Assembly: GCF_009769755.1 (NCBI RefSeq)
Contig: NZ_SDWJ01000002.1
Location: forward strand, 186,001-250,000
Reading direction: 5' to 3'
Length of the DNA: 64,000 bases
Origin: Sphingorhabdus profundilacus
GTDB lineage: Bacteria > Pseudomonadota > Alphaproteobacteria > Sphingomonadales > Sphingomonadaceae
Shown here: positions 15,662-24,410 of the stretch, one piece after another
How the letters are laid out: every line of letters starts with the position of its first letter
How positions within the stretch are numbered: the stretch's first letter is position 1
Position numbers and translations under genes: made by a program
The notes under the pieces: generated by a model
What the model was told of the DNA's origin: nothing
The model's input: only the letters and a program-made list of their open reading frames with translations
Database searches by the model: none

Positions 15662-16300
15662 TTAATCCAGACCGAGCATCTTCTTTTCGCGGCGGATCCA
15701 GTCGGCGAAGCTGGGGCGGGCGTGGAGGTTGGTGAGATAGGCGGTCAGCTTTGGATAAGCGGCGGCATCGGGGGTATAACCGGCATGCGCGGCGTTCACA
15801 AAGGGGCCAGCGACCGAAATATCGGCCAGTGTCAGGGCGTCGCCGACCAGATAGCCGCTGGCGCCGATCACACCTTCCAGATAGGCGCAGACAGGGGTCA
15901 TGTCGGCCTCGCCCTTGGCCGCCGCCGCATCATCGCCGGGCTTGCCGACAAATTTGGGGGAGACGATGCGGTTGAAGAACATCGCGCCTGCCGCCGAGGT
16001 CAAGATGGTGTCGGCAAATTCGTCGAACCAGATCACGCGCGCACGGTTTTCGGCGTCGGTGGGGATCATGTTTTTGTCGGCATATTTGGTGTCGAGATAG
16101 GTCGCAATCGCGGTCGAATCCGAAATCGAAAAATCGCCATCGGTAAAGCCCGGCATCTTGCGAAAGGGGCTGCACGCCAGAAAGTCGGGGTTCTGGTCGC
16201 CCAAACCAATGGGCACCAGTTCAAGATCCAGCCCCTTTTCAGCGGCGAGGACAAGGATTTTACGGACAAAGGGGGACACGGGGGCGCCGTATAATTTCAT
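15662..16300 (-). CDS. Glutathione S-transferase family protein
   Basis: A 212-residue GST. The thioredoxin-like N-domain (KLYGAPVSPFVRKILVLAAE) contains Ser9 at the usual catalytic position and the SPFVRK motif. The cis-Pro element is KMPGFTDGD, and the SNAIL-like glutathione site reads ISDSTAIATYLD (residues 60-71). The helical C-domain contains LTLADISVAGPF, the conserved N-capping box. Substrate is unknown; such enzymes often have house-keeping detoxification roles. Free-standing, followed by repeats. Confidence 0.88.
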   Translation of the reverse strand: MKLYGAPVSPFVRKILVLAAEKGLDLELVPIGLGDQNPDFLACSPFRKMPGFTDGDFSISDSTAIATYLDTKYADKNMIPTDAENRARVIWFDEFADTILTSAAGAMFFNRIVSPKFVGKPGDDAAAAKGEADMTPVCAYLEGVIGASGYLVGDALTLADISVAGPFVNAAHAGYTPDAAAYPKLTAYLTNLHARPSFADWIRREKKMLGLD

Positions 16301-16422
16301 AATTTGTGCTCCTGAATGAATGGCCGGAATCGGCCCCGATCCCTATAGTGCCAATTAAGTAGCGATTTGCAACTGTTTTCAGGCATCGACATTGACCGGC
16401 ACCACCGTTACCTGCGGCACCC

Positions 16423-17073
16423 ATGCTGAAGCGCCTGTATGACTGGATGATGGAAAAGGCGGCGCATGCCGATGCGGAGCGCTGGCTGTTCCTGTTTTCC
16501 TTCATTGAGTCGAGTTTCTTCCCCATTCCGCCCCATCCGTTGCTGGGCCTGATGTGTCTGGCGCGGCCGGACAAGGCGTTGCGTTATGGCCTGATCTGCA
16601 CACTGGCGTCGGTGCTGGGGGGGATGTTTGGCTATGCCATCGGCTTTTTTGCTTATGAAACGGTCGGGGTCGGGTTGTTGAAGCTATTGGGTCTGTGGGA
16701 CAGCTTTCCCGCCGCCGCCTGCTATTTGCGCGAATATGGGGCGGAGATTATCCTGATAAAGGGCGCAACGCCGATTCCGTTCAAGCTGCTGACGCTGACC
16801 GCCGGGTTCATCCATATGGACCTGTGGACCTTCCTTTGGGCCAGCATTCTGTCGCGGGCGTTCCAGTTCATGCTGGTCGGTTTCCTGTTCTGGAAATTCG
16901 GACGGCCGATCAAGCAATTTATCGACACATATCTTGCATGGGTCACCGCAGGCTTTCTGGTTCTCGTCGTTGGCGGGTTTGTGGCCTTTACCATGCTGGC
17001 AGGCGGCGGCGCGGAGAAAAGCGACCGGTGTTCACATGCCACGCGCATCGAAAAGCCAAGCGGTCCGGTTTAG
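16423..17073 (+). CDS. DedA/YqaA-family inner-membrane protein
   Basis: A 216-residue polytopic membrane protein of the DedA/SNARE-associated group, YqaA-like. The family signatures are ESSFFPIPPHPLLG (residues 28-41), GGMFGYAIGFFAYE, and the second re-entrant region IKGATPIPFKLLTLTAGF (residues 117-134). Four to five membrane helices are visible. These proteins influence membrane composition and proton motive force and may flip lipids. The 20-residue charged tail looks unusual and may reflect a shifted end. The next gene follows after 55 bases. Confidence 0.85.
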   Translation: MLKRLYDWMMEKAAHADAERWLFLFSFIESSFFPIPPHPLLGLMCLARPDKALRYGLICTLASVLGGMFGYAIGFFAYETVGVGLLKLLGLWDSFPAAACYLREYGAEIILIKGATPIPFKLLTLTAGFIHMDLWTFLWASILSRAFQFMLVGFLFWKFGRPIKQFIDTYLAWVTAGFLVLVVGGFVAFTMLAGGGAEKSDRCSHATRIEKPSGPV

Positions 17074-17128
17074 GAGATCGTTAAGCTGCATCGGTTATAT
17101 CTTCCGCTTTGAATATCAAGGTGGGACC

Positions 17129-17440
17129 ATGGATCACAGTTCGCGCAATATCGTCAGTTTCATCGCCACGATCACGGTGGCCGCCCTTATTTTGATGGGC
17201 GCGCATTTCTATGCGGAAAGCAAAGCCCCCCCGACTGTTGCTTCGAAGGAAGCGCCTGTGGCCAAGCACCTGCCTGAAAATGCCACGCCCGCAACGGCAG
17301 AGGATCTGGCCGATGCAGCCTTCGATTTTGCCGAGGAGGAAGACGCCCCCATTGTCGACAGCCAGATAAATTTAGAAAAACCCGAAACGATCACTGGCGA
17401 GCCATCGATCGCAATTCAGGCGGCCAATCAGGCCGAATAG
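17129..17440 (+). CDS. Small membrane-anchored protein, unknown function
   Basis: A 103-residue protein with an N-terminal membrane helix (IVSFIATITVAALILMGAHF, residues 8-27) and an acidic, Ala/Pro-rich soluble tail (DAAFDFAEEEDAPIVD). The ATG at 17129 was chosen because AAGGTGG precedes it. No family recognised. It may be co-transcribed with the DedA-like gene and ends exactly next to the converging VOC gene. Confidence 0.6.
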   Translation: MDHSSRNIVSFIATITVAALILMGAHFYAESKAPPTVASKEAPVAKHLPENATPATAEDLADAAFDFAEEEDAPIVDSQINLEKPETITGEPSIAIQAANQAE

Positions 17441-17860
17441 CTATGCCGCAAACAGGCTGCTGTCGTCGGCAAATGCCTTGAATTCCAGCGCATTGCCGCT
17501 GGGGTCGTAAAAGAACATGGTCGCCTGTTCGCCGACTTCGCCTTTGAAACGGATATGCGGGGCGATGCCGAATTCTATGCCGGAAGCCTGCACATGATCG
17601 GCCAGTTCCTGCCATTGCGGCATGGTCAGGACCACGCCGAAATGCGGCACTGGCACCGCGTGGCCATCGACCGCATTATGTATCGCACCCGGCGCACCGG
17701 CCGGGTCGAGATGGGCGACAATCTGATGCCCATAGCAGTTGAAATCAATCCAGTGATCGGACGAGCGCCCCTCTTCACAGCGTAAGACCGTGCCATAAAA
17801 ATGGCGCGCCGCGGCAAGGTCATGCACCGGAAAGGCGAGGTGAAAGGGGCGAAGTGTCAT
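17441..17860 (-). CDS. VOC-family (glyoxalase/dioxygenase-fold) protein
   Basis: A 139-residue vicinal oxygen chelate protein. Metal-binding positions fit His8 in [11 protein letters not shown], His74-like in PVPHFGVVL and Glu near the end in [12 protein letters not shown]. The two beta-alpha-beta-beta-beta units are complete. The chemistry could be glyoxalase, dioxygenase or epimerase-type; sequence alone does not decide it. Its ATG overlaps the stop of the 122-residue gene upstream, so these two form an operon. Confidence 0.85.
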   Translation of the reverse strand: MTLRPFHLAFPVHDLAAARHFYGTVLRCEEGRSSDHWIDFNCYGHQIVAHLDPAGAPGAIHNAVDGHAVPVPHFGVVLTMPQWQELADHVQASGIEFGIAPHIRFKGEVGEQATMFFYDPSGNALEFKAFADDSSLFAA

Positions 17861-18225
17861 CGCGCTTTCACAGGTTTGGGCAGCGGTTGCCCCACGGCAT
17901 CGGCGGCGGCCAGTTCGCGCTGCATCTGGCGGATACAGACATTGCGCTGTGTGACGTTCTGGCCCTGTTTGATGCTCGCCTTTGCCGCCTCTTGCATGGC
18001 AAAGGCCACCAATTCGCGCGGCTGGCCGGTTTCAAATACAATCCGGTCGCCGACAATCCCCGCCCAGCGCCTGCCTTGCTGCTGCACATTAGCGCCACCT
18101 TCGACCCCGCGTTTCTGGGCATCGGCAAGCACGGCAATGTCGGCAACACAGGCGATATCCCGCTGATGCGCCTCGGTCAGCGGGGCGGGAGACACGGACG
18201 ACAACAGGAAGGTGAACAGAAACAT
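17857..18225 (-). CDS. Secreted protein of unknown function
   Basis: A 122-residue protein with a short signal peptide ([16 protein letters not shown]) and a helical body with two Cys residues ([16 protein letters not shown] and [12 protein letters not shown]). It resembles small periplasmic helical proteins that are common in sphingomonads but has no assigned role. The start at 18225 was chosen because the signal sequence begins there. Overlaps the VOC gene by four bases. Confidence 0.65.
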   Translation of the reverse strand: MFLFTFLLSSVSPAPLTEAHQRDIACVADIAVLADAQKRGVEGGANVQQQGRRWAGIVGDRIVFETGQPRELVAFAMQEAAKASIKQGQNVTQRNVCIRQMQRELAAADAVGQPLPKPVKAR

Positions 18226-18319
18226 AAGCAATGAAGCTTCTAAGCGCGGCACGCAAAGGAGACTAGCATAATCTTGCAAGCTGTTGCTTTTGTCACAATG
18301 CGTGGGCAAAGACGGCGCC

Positions 18320-19924
18320 GTGCACAAAGTCATCGCGTTCTTTTCAAAATATCCCCGATGGACGGCCCTGATCGCAGGGGCGGTTTCGGCTGCGGGGTTT
18401 GAGCCTTGGGGTTTATGGCCGGTAACGCTGGCCTGTTTCGCGCTGCTCATCCAGCTGATCGGCGATGCCCCGAACAAGCGCCGCGCCGCGTTGATCGGCT
18501 GGCTATTCGGTGTGGGGCATTTCAGTGTAGGCAATAACTGGATCGCGGTCGCCTTTACCTTTCAGGCGGCGATGCCGATCTGGCTCGGCTATGTCGCGGT
18601 GGTGACGCTGGCGCTGTATCTGGCGGTCTATCCCGCGCTTGCGGCAGGGGGGGCATGGTGGATCAACACCCACGCCAAGCGGGCCGCCAAAGCGGGAGCG
18701 AAAATCCCCCTCATTCTTGCCTTTGCCGGATGCTGGACAATCAGCGAATGGCTGCGAAGCTGGCTATTCACCGGTTTTGCGTGGAATCCGCTGGCGGTCA
18801 TCTGGCAATCGCAACTTGAGCTTGCCCGTGCGACAAGCCTGTTGGGGACCTATGGTCTTTCGGCGGTCGTGGTGGTGACGTCCGGGTTGATCCTGCTCGC
18901 AGCACACCGGCAGTGGCGGCCTTTGCTGGCAGGATTTGCAGCACTGGCGGCGTTATGGCTTTCCGGCATCAACATCCCTGTCACCGCGGCCAATACCGCA
19001 CCAAAGTCGCCTCTCCTCACCATCGTCCAGCCCGACATCTCGCAGGCCGACAAATATGAACCGGGCTATGAAGCGATCAATTTCGCCAAGCTCGCGATGA
19101 ACAGCCGCCCCTTGCCCGACCAGGGCCCGCGCCTGCTGCTCTGGCCCGAGGCGGCGTTGCCGGACTATCTGGAGGACGGATATCCCTATCGCTATTATTA
19201 TTACCAGCCGGGCGAAAGCGCAGCAGGTGCGCGCAAGCGGCTGACGACCCTGATGCAGGATGGCGATGTGCTGGTGACAGGGGCCAATCGGCTGGTCATC
19301 GAAAAGGGCAAATTGGTCGCCGCCCGCAACAGCGTTAGCGCGCTGGATTCGAGCGGCACATTGCTCGGCCATTATGACAAGGCGCATCTGGTGCCCTATG
19401 GCGAATATCTGCCCGTGCCATGGCTGCTCCGTCCACTGGGCCTGGCGCGTCTCGTGCCGGGTGATCTCGATTTCTGGCCTGGACCCGGACCGCAGACTTT
19501 GACCGTGAAGGTCGGAGGTCAGCCAGTGAAGGTGGGCTTGCAAATCTGCTATGAAATCATCTTTTCAGGCCAGGTCGTCGACAGCGGAAAGCGTCCCGAT
19601 TTCATCTTCAATCCTTCCAACGACGCCTGGTTCGGAACCGTCGGCCCACCGCAGCATCTCGCGCAGGCCCGGCTGCGCGCGATCGAGGAAGGTCTTCCCA
19701 TCGTCCGCGCCACGCCCACGGGGATCAGCGCCATCATCGATGCCGATGGCCGGATCGTCCAGCATCTGCCGCTAGGTGCCGCCGGACGCATCGACGCGCG
19801 TTTGCCGACTGCCAAGGCGCCCACATTATTCGCGACCTATGGCAATATCCTGCCTATCGGATTTGCCTTGCTGCTCATCGCCGGTGCGCTGTTACCCCTT
19901 GCCCGCCGCAGGACTTCTCGCTAA
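18320..19924 (+). CDS. lnt: Apolipoprotein N-acyltransferase
   Basis: Transfers an acyl chain from phospholipid to the N-terminal Cys of lipoproteins in the inner membrane, the last step of lipoprotein maturation. The N-terminal part has about six membrane helices. The nitrilase-like domain shows the catalytic triad: Glu in LLWPEAALP, Lys in HYDKAHLVPYGEYLP and Cys in GLQICYEIIF. A C-terminal helix (ILPIGFALLLIAGALLPL) anchors it. Start is uncertain: TTG 18284 or GTG 18302 are in frame; GTG 18320 was preferred because it places the first helix as in related enzymes. Followed by metK after 60 bases. Confidence 0.93.
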   Translation: MHKVIAFFSKYPRWTALIAGAVSAAGFEPWGLWPVTLACFALLIQLIGDAPNKRRAALIGWLFGVGHFSVGNNWIAVAFTFQAAMPIWLGYVAVVTLALYLAVYPALAAGGAWWINTHAKRAAKAGAKIPLILAFAGCWTISEWLRSWLFTGFAWNPLAVIWQSQLELARATSLLGTYGLSAVVVVTSGLILLAAHRQWRPLLAGFAALAALWLSGINIPVTAANTAPKSPLLTIVQPDISQADKYEPGYEAINFAKLAMNSRPLPDQGPRLLLWPEAALPDYLEDGYPYRYYYYQPGESAAGARKRLTTLMQDGDVLVTGANRLVIEKGKLVAARNSVSALDSSGTLLGHYDKAHLVPYGEYLPVPWLLRPLGLARLVPGDLDFWPGPGPQTLTVKVGGQPVKVGLQICYEIIFSGQVVDSGKRPDFIFNPSNDAWFGTVGPPQHLAQARLRAIEEGLPIVRATPTGISAIIDADGRIVQHLPLGAAGRIDARLPTAKAPTLFATYGNILPIGFALLLIAGALLPLARRRTSR

Positions 19925-19936
19925 AGGCGCGCATCG

Positions 19937-19956
19937 ATATAAAGAATTCTTTATAC
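19937..19956. promoter_or_regulatory. Palindromic operator upstream of metK (SahR/SamR-like site)
   Basis: The 16-base perfect palindrome ATAAAGAATTCTTTAT (19939-19954) sits 30 bases before the metK ATG, extended by imperfect flanks. The form ATAAAGANNTCTTTAT is like the sites described for ArsR-family S-adenosylhomocysteine/S-adenosylmethionine-responsive regulators in alphaproteobacteria. The link to such a regulator is from recall and is inferred. No SAM riboswitch fold is apparent in the 60-base gap. Confidence 0.55.
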
Positions 19957-19984
19957 GCAGACACAGCCATAGACTGGAAAAACC

Positions 19985-21196
19985 ATGCGCTCCAATTACC
20001 TGTTTACCTCCGAATCCGTATCCGAAGGCCACCCCGACAAGGTCGCCGACCAGATTTCCGATGCCATCGTCGATCTGTTCCTGTCCAAGGACCCCGAAGC
20101 CCGCATCGCGTGCGAAACGCTGACCACGACGCAGCTTGTCGTTCTTGCCGGTGAAATCCGCGGCAAGGGCATCATGGACGAAAACGGCAACTGGGCCACT
20201 GGCGTCAAGGAAGAGGTCGAAGCGACCGTCCGCCGGACCGTCAAGGAAATCGGGTATGAGCAGGAAGGTTTCCATTGGGAAACATTGCGCTTTGAAAACA
20301 ACCTGCACCCGCAATCCGCACATATCGCGCAAGGCGTCGATGCGTCGGGCAACAAGGATGAAGGCGCTGGCGACCAGGGCATCATGTTCGGCTATGCGTC
20401 GACCGAAACCCCCGACCTCATGCCTGCCACGCTCGATTACAGCCACAAGATCCTTCAGCGCATGGCCGCGGACCGTCATTCGGGGGCCGCGCCCTTTCTG
20501 GAGCCTGATGCCAAGAGCCAGGTAACCTTGCGCTATGACAGCGAAGGCAAGCCAAGCGCGGCGACCGCCATCGTGGTCTCGACGCAGCATGCCGCAGGTT
20601 ACGACCAGGGCGAAAAAGTCGCTGAACTGCACACTTATGTGAAGGGCGTAATCGCCGATATCCTTCCGGCCAGTCTGCTCACCGAAACCGAATATCACAT
20701 CAACCCGACCGGCAGCTTTGAAATTGGTGGCCCCGATGGCGATGCCGGTCTGACCGGACGCAAGATTATCGTCGACACCTATGGCGGCGCAGCGCCCCAT
20801 GGCGGCGGCGCATTCAGCGGCAAGGACCCCACAAAGGTCGACCGCTCGGCGGCGTACATCACCCGCTATCTGGCGAAGAATATCGTCGCCGCTGGCCTTG
20901 CAACCCGCTGCACCATCCAGCTTGCTTATGCGATAGGCGTGTCGAAGCCGCTATCGCTTTATGTCGACACGCACCGCACCGGCACCGTGGGCGATGATCA
21001 AATTGAAAATGCGATCATGAGCATCGAGAAACTGGGCGGCCTCACACCACGTGCCATCCGCACCCATTTGGGCCTGAACAAGCCGATCTACCGCAAGACC
21101 GCCGCCTATGGCCATTTCGGCCGCAAGGCAGAGGGCGACTTCTTCCCGTGGGAGCGGACCGATCTTGTCGAAGATCTGAAGGCCGCACTCGCGTAA
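19985..21196 (+). CDS. metK: S-adenosylmethionine synthase
   Basis: A 403-residue enzyme making SAM from methionine and ATP. Diagnostic motifs are [19 protein letters not shown] (residues 8-26, including the ATP-binding His), [32 protein letters not shown] (residues 248-267) and the P-loop-like [19 protein letters not shown]. The length is typical of alphaproteobacteria, including the small insertions. All active-site residues appear present. trmB follows closely. It would be regulated by the palindrome upstream if the site is functional. Confidence 0.97.
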   Translation: MRSNYLFTSESVSEGHPDKVADQISDAIVDLFLSKDPEARIACETLTTTQLVVLAGEIRGKGIMDENGNWATGVKEEVEATVRRTVKEIGYEQEGFHWETLRFENNLHPQSAHIAQGVDASGNKDEGAGDQGIMFGYASTETPDLMPATLDYSHKILQRMAADRHSGAAPFLEPDAKSQVTLRYDSEGKPSAATAIVVSTQHAAGYDQGEKVAELHTYVKGVIADILPASLLTETEYHINPTGSFEIGGPDGDAGLTGRKIIVDTYGGAAPHGGGAFSGKDPTKVDRSAAYITRYLAKNIVAAGLATRCTIQLAYAIGVSKPLSLYVDTHRTGTVGDDQIENAIMSIEKLGGLTPRAIRTHLGLNKPIYRKTAAYGHFGRKAEGDFFPWERTDLVEDLKAALA

Positions 21197-21219
21197 CGCC
21201 TGACACTCATCGCGTCGGC

Positions 21220-21918
21220 ATGACTGCACATAAACCCGGCGATCCGACCACCTTGAACCGCTTGTACGGGCGGTCCAAGGGCAAGAGGCTGCGGTCGGAA
21301 CAATCCGATCTGGTCGAAAATCTGCTGCCGCAAATTGCGGTGCCGGATGAAGGCGTGCTGACCAGCGAGAGCCTGTTCGGCGATGCGCGTTCGATGCATT
21401 TCGAAATCGGCTTTGGCGGGGGCGAGCATCTGGCCCAGCGCGCCGATATGTTGCCGGACCATGGCTTCATCGGGTGCGAACCGTTCCTGAACGGTGTCGC
21501 CATGGCGCTGACCCATATCCGCGACGGCGCGCTGCACAATGTCCGCCTGCACATGGGCGACGCGCTCGATATCTTGCGCCGCGTGCCCGATGGTTCCTTG
21601 AGCTTCGTTTACCTGCTGCACCCCGACCCCTGGCCCAAGGCGCGCCACGCCAAGCGGCGCATGATGAACGACGGACCGGTCAATCTGATCGCGGCAAAGT
21701 TGAAACCGGGCGGCGAATTCCGCTTTGGAACCGACCATCCGGTCTATCTGCGCCACGCGCTGATGGTAATGCAACGGCATCGCGACCAGTTTGACTGGCT
21801 ATGCGAAAAGCCATCCGATTTTCAAAATCGCCCCGGCGGCTGGCCGGAAACACGTTATGAGGCCAAAGCCCGACGGCTAGGCCATGAAGTCTGGTATTTT
21901 CGCTGGCGGAAGCGGTGA
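21220..21918 (+). CDS. trmB: tRNA (guanine-N7)-methyltransferase
   Basis: A 232-residue SAM-dependent methyltransferase modifying G46 of tRNA. The motifs are FEIGFGGGEHLAQRA (SAM loop, residues 62-76), GCEPFLNGV, LHPDPWPKARHAKRR (the characteristic PDPWPK motif with the catalytic Asp) and GTDHPVYLRHAL. The ATG at 21220 was selected from several because it follows metK by 24 bases. It may be translated from the metK transcript. Confidence 0.95.
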   Translation: MTAHKPGDPTTLNRLYGRSKGKRLRSEQSDLVENLLPQIAVPDEGVLTSESLFGDARSMHFEIGFGGGEHLAQRADMLPDHGFIGCEPFLNGVAMALTHIRDGALHNVRLHMGDALDILRRVPDGSLSFVYLLHPDPWPKARHAKRRMMNDGPVNLIAAKLKPGGEFRFGTDHPVYLRHALMVMQRHRDQFDWLCEKPSDFQNRPGGWPETRYEAKARRLGHEVWYFRWRKR

Positions 21919-21993
21919 AAAGCAAAGTCTGAACAGCATTGTTGGACAAAAGTGATTTAGGGACAATATTTCTTGGGCGACGAAGTAATTAGC

Positions 21994-22042
21994 ATGACAT
22001 ATCATGTCTAATTGACTTATTACACATGATATGTCATATATT
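21994..22042 (+). promoter_or_regulatory. Promoter and inverted-repeat operator of the hipBA module
   Basis: A 14-base arm ATGACATATCATGT (21994-22007) and its exact inverse ACATGATATGTCAT (22024-22037) flank a 16-base centre. TTGACT (22012-22017) lies between the arms, and the AT-rich TATATT (22037-22042) follows. The second arm would cover the spacer and the -10 region. Start of transcription would fall close to the hipB ATG at 22047, implying a leaderless message, as no ribosome site is seen. This is the layout of an autoregulated toxin-antitoxin operator. Confidence 0.6.
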
Positions 22043-22046
22043 TTAT

Positions 22047-22388
22047 ATGACCCGTGGATCTCGAGCCGCCAGCGGTTTACCGCCTCAAAGCCAACGTGCA
22101 ATCGCGCAGTTGGGCAAAGATATTGCTTTGGCGCGTCGCCGCCGCAAACTACCGCAGCGCCTGATGGCAGAGCGTATGCTGGTGTCGGTGCAAACCGTAC
22201 AGCGCCTTGAATCGGGGGACCCCACAGTCGGCCTTGCCGTCCTTGCCAGCGCCCTCCATGTCTTTGGAATGACTTCGCGCCTTGCTGCATTGGTGGCACC
22301 CGACAGTGATCGCGCAGGCATCAGCGAAGACTTGGCTCGCCTGCCCAAGACGACCCATGCCGTCAGCTATGATGAACTGGATTTCTAG
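22047..22388 (+). CDS. hipB: HipB-like antitoxin (XRE helix-turn-helix)
   Basis: A 113-residue protein with a helix-turn-helix at about residues 25-80 (AIAQLGKDIALARRRRKLPQ, then LMAERMLVSVQTVQRLESGD). It binds DNA and neutralises the HipA kinase next door. The upstream in-frame ATG at 22026 lies inside the operator arm, so the ATG at 22047 is preferred. The gene ends 3 bases before hipA. AT content is higher here than in surrounding genes, suggesting horizontal acquisition. Confidence 0.85.
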   Translation: MTRGSRAASGLPPQSQRAIAQLGKDIALARRRRKLPQRLMAERMLVSVQTVQRLESGDPTVGLAVLASALHVFGMTSRLAALVAPDSDRAGISEDLARLPKTTHAVSYDELDF

Positions 22389-22391
22389 CCA

Positions 22392-23642
22392 ATGGTGACC
22401 GTCCGTAGCTATGTATTTGTTCATCTTCCAGGAGGACCCGTACCTGCTGGGTTGCTCACAATGACCGATGAACCGCGCAATAAATACGCCACTTTTGCTT
22501 ATGGCCGGCGTTACCTTGAACGTGCCAATCGGGTCTCTGTTGATCCTATAGCGTTGCCGCTCCATGATGTGCGTTCAAACCAGACATTCCGGACAGAGGA
22601 GGGATTTGCCATCTTTGGTGGCATTCGCGACGCGGCACCCGATGGCTGGGGTCAATATCTTATGTATAAGGCCATGAATGATCGCTTGCCCAGCGAAATT
22701 GACCTCATTCTTTCATCTGGTGACCACCGTGTGGGCGCTCTGGCCTTTGGTCCGACACCTGTCCAACCCGAGCGCATCACACCATGGGGTGACGAAGACG
22801 CACCGGGCGAATATTTCACTCTTGAAGAACTTGCGGACGCAACGGAACGTGCTCAGCATGTTGATCAACTCGACGACAATTTGCGTCGCCTGCTTACAGC
22901 TGGATCGTCGCTGGGTGGTGCCCGTCCAAAGGCAGCGACCGATATTGACGGCCAGCCGTGGATCGCCAAGTTTCAAGCCCGCAATGACAGCTTTCCCGAA
23001 TGCCGGGTCGAACTCGCTACTATGCGGCTCGCGCAAGAATGTGGTCTGAATGTCCCGCCGCTCGAATTTCGGCATGTGCTCGGCCGCGATATTTATCTTA
23101 TCAAACGCTTTGATCGCATTGACCATGGGGGCCATATTGAGCGTCGCCCATTTGCCTCCGGCCTGACCATGCTCGGCGCACATGAAAGCGAAGTCAGTCT
23201 ATACAGTTACGCCGATCTCGCCGCCGTGCTTCGTCAGCATGGAACGCAAGTGCGCGATGACCTGTATGAACTCTTCCGGCGGATGCTGTTCAACATTCTG
23301 GTCACGAATGACGATGATCATCTTCGTAATCACGGTTTCCTGTTTGATGGCGATGGCTGGCGTCTATCGCCTCTCTATGATGTTGTGCCTAAGCCACAGA
23401 TAGGCCTTCAACGGCGCCTTGTATTAGGTGTTGGCCCCAATGGTCGCGACGCGACACTCGAAAACGCAATGGCGGGTGCGGCCAGCTTTGACATTGGGCC
23501 AGAAGATGCAAAGGCCATCGTTCGCGAAATGCGGGCAATCGTAGCCGACCGCTGGGAAGCCTTGTTTCGGGACGCGGATTTAAGCCATGCCGACCGAAAG
23601 CGGTTTGCGACTTGCTTTCGGTTGGCAAGTGAGGACGCCTAA
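22392..23642 (+). CDS. hipA: HipA-like serine/threonine kinase toxin
   Basis: A 416-residue HipA. The Gly-rich ATP loop GSSLGGARPK lies at residues 171-180, a catalytic-loop motif TNDDDHLRNHGF at 305-316 and the metal-binding SPLYDVVP at 326-333, so the kinase appears intact. The N-terminal subdomain (YVFVHLPGGPVPAGLLTM) is typical. E. coli HipA phosphorylates glutamyl-tRNA synthetase and causes persistence; HipA homologues in other species hit other aminoacyl-tRNA synthetases. The target here is unknown. Paired with the upstream antitoxin. Confidence 0.92.
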   Translation: MVTVRSYVFVHLPGGPVPAGLLTMTDEPRNKYATFAYGRRYLERANRVSVDPIALPLHDVRSNQTFRTEEGFAIFGGIRDAAPDGWGQYLMYKAMNDRLPSEIDLILSSGDHRVGALAFGPTPVQPERITPWGDEDAPGEYFTLEELADATERAQHVDQLDDNLRRLLTAGSSLGGARPKAATDIDGQPWIAKFQARNDSFPECRVELATMRLAQECGLNVPPLEFRHVLGRDIYLIKRFDRIDHGGHIERRPFASGLTMLGAHESEVSLYSYADLAAVLRQHGTQVRDDLYELFRRMLFNILVTNDDDHLRNHGFLFDGDGWRLSPLYDVVPKPQIGLQRRLVLGVGPNGRDATLENAMAGAASFDIGPEDAKAIVREMRAIVADRWEALFRDADLSHADRKRFATCFRLASEDA

Positions 23643-23688
23643 CGCCTCACAAGTGTGTTTAAGTGGTTCTGACCCTAGAACCGAAAAA

Positions 23689-24246
23689 TCAACGCGCCCT
23701 GCTATTGCTATCCGCTTCGACCTTTTCCACCCATTCGGGGTAAAAACTGGGTTGGCGTTTGGACCAGCCCGGTGCGGTGGCTGCTGCTTCGCTGATTGAC
23801 TGGAGCAATGCCTTGCGCCGTTCGGGCTGCAAATGTGGCATGGAAGCCGCCGCGCAAAAGGCCGATGGCAACCATGGCCGCGCATCGGCACCGATCAGCC
23901 GTTCGTAGAGGAACCGATAGGCGGCAAATCCATCCAGACGGCCTTGCCCAAGATCAAAAGCCGACACCGTTATCAGCGGTACCAAAAAAGGTTCGGCATC
24001 CTCGATCGAGCTGGAATCGGGAATGAGCGCACGGATTTCGGGCAGTTTGTCGTAAAATTTATGCTGCGCGTGGATCGTTGACGCCTCAACCTTGTCGCGC
24101 GACCACACGGCAATTGCGTCCTTGCGGTCGAATGCGACATCAAGGGACCGGCGCACATAGCGTTGCGTGGCGGCGCTAAATCCCGCAAATTCCTTGATTT
24201 CGGCCAGTGTCAGTAACCCGGGCCCGTCATTTCTGCTCTTTGTCAT
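23689..24246 (-). CDS. Unknown soluble protein
   Basis: A 185-residue protein starting MTKSRNDGPGLLTLAEIKEF with GGGGAT-like ribosome site before 24246. Helices alternate with conserved-looking aromatic residues (AAYRFLYERLIGADARPWLP and SKRQPSFYPEWVEKVE). No family is recognised. It diverges from the histidine kinase operon to its right and converges on hipA, so it may be part of the same accessory patch. Function cannot be assigned. Confidence 0.6.
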   Translation of the reverse strand: MTKSRNDGPGLLTLAEIKEFAGFSAATQRYVRRSLDVAFDRKDAIAVWSRDKVEASTIHAQHKFYDKLPEIRALIPDSSSIEDAEPFLVPLITVSAFDLGQGRLDGFAAYRFLYERLIGADARPWLPSAFCAAASMPHLQPERRKALLQSISEAAATAPGWSKRQPSFYPEWVEKVEADSNSRAR

Positions 24247-24410
24247 GGCACCAAATCCCCTGTCACCATCGACCCGTATCATTGCAGAAGTGTAGTTAAC
24301 GAATCGTTTACAGCGCGGCTAGCCCCAAAAGATTCGACCAAATAATCGGGCATTTCGACAAGAAACGCAGCATAGGGTGCAACGGCCGAAAAATAAGCTA
24401 AGGACATGGA

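Noticed and set aside
19925-19984. SAM riboswitch before metK
   Set aside because: Only 60 bases, dominated by a DNA-type palindrome; no multi-stem fold is evident.
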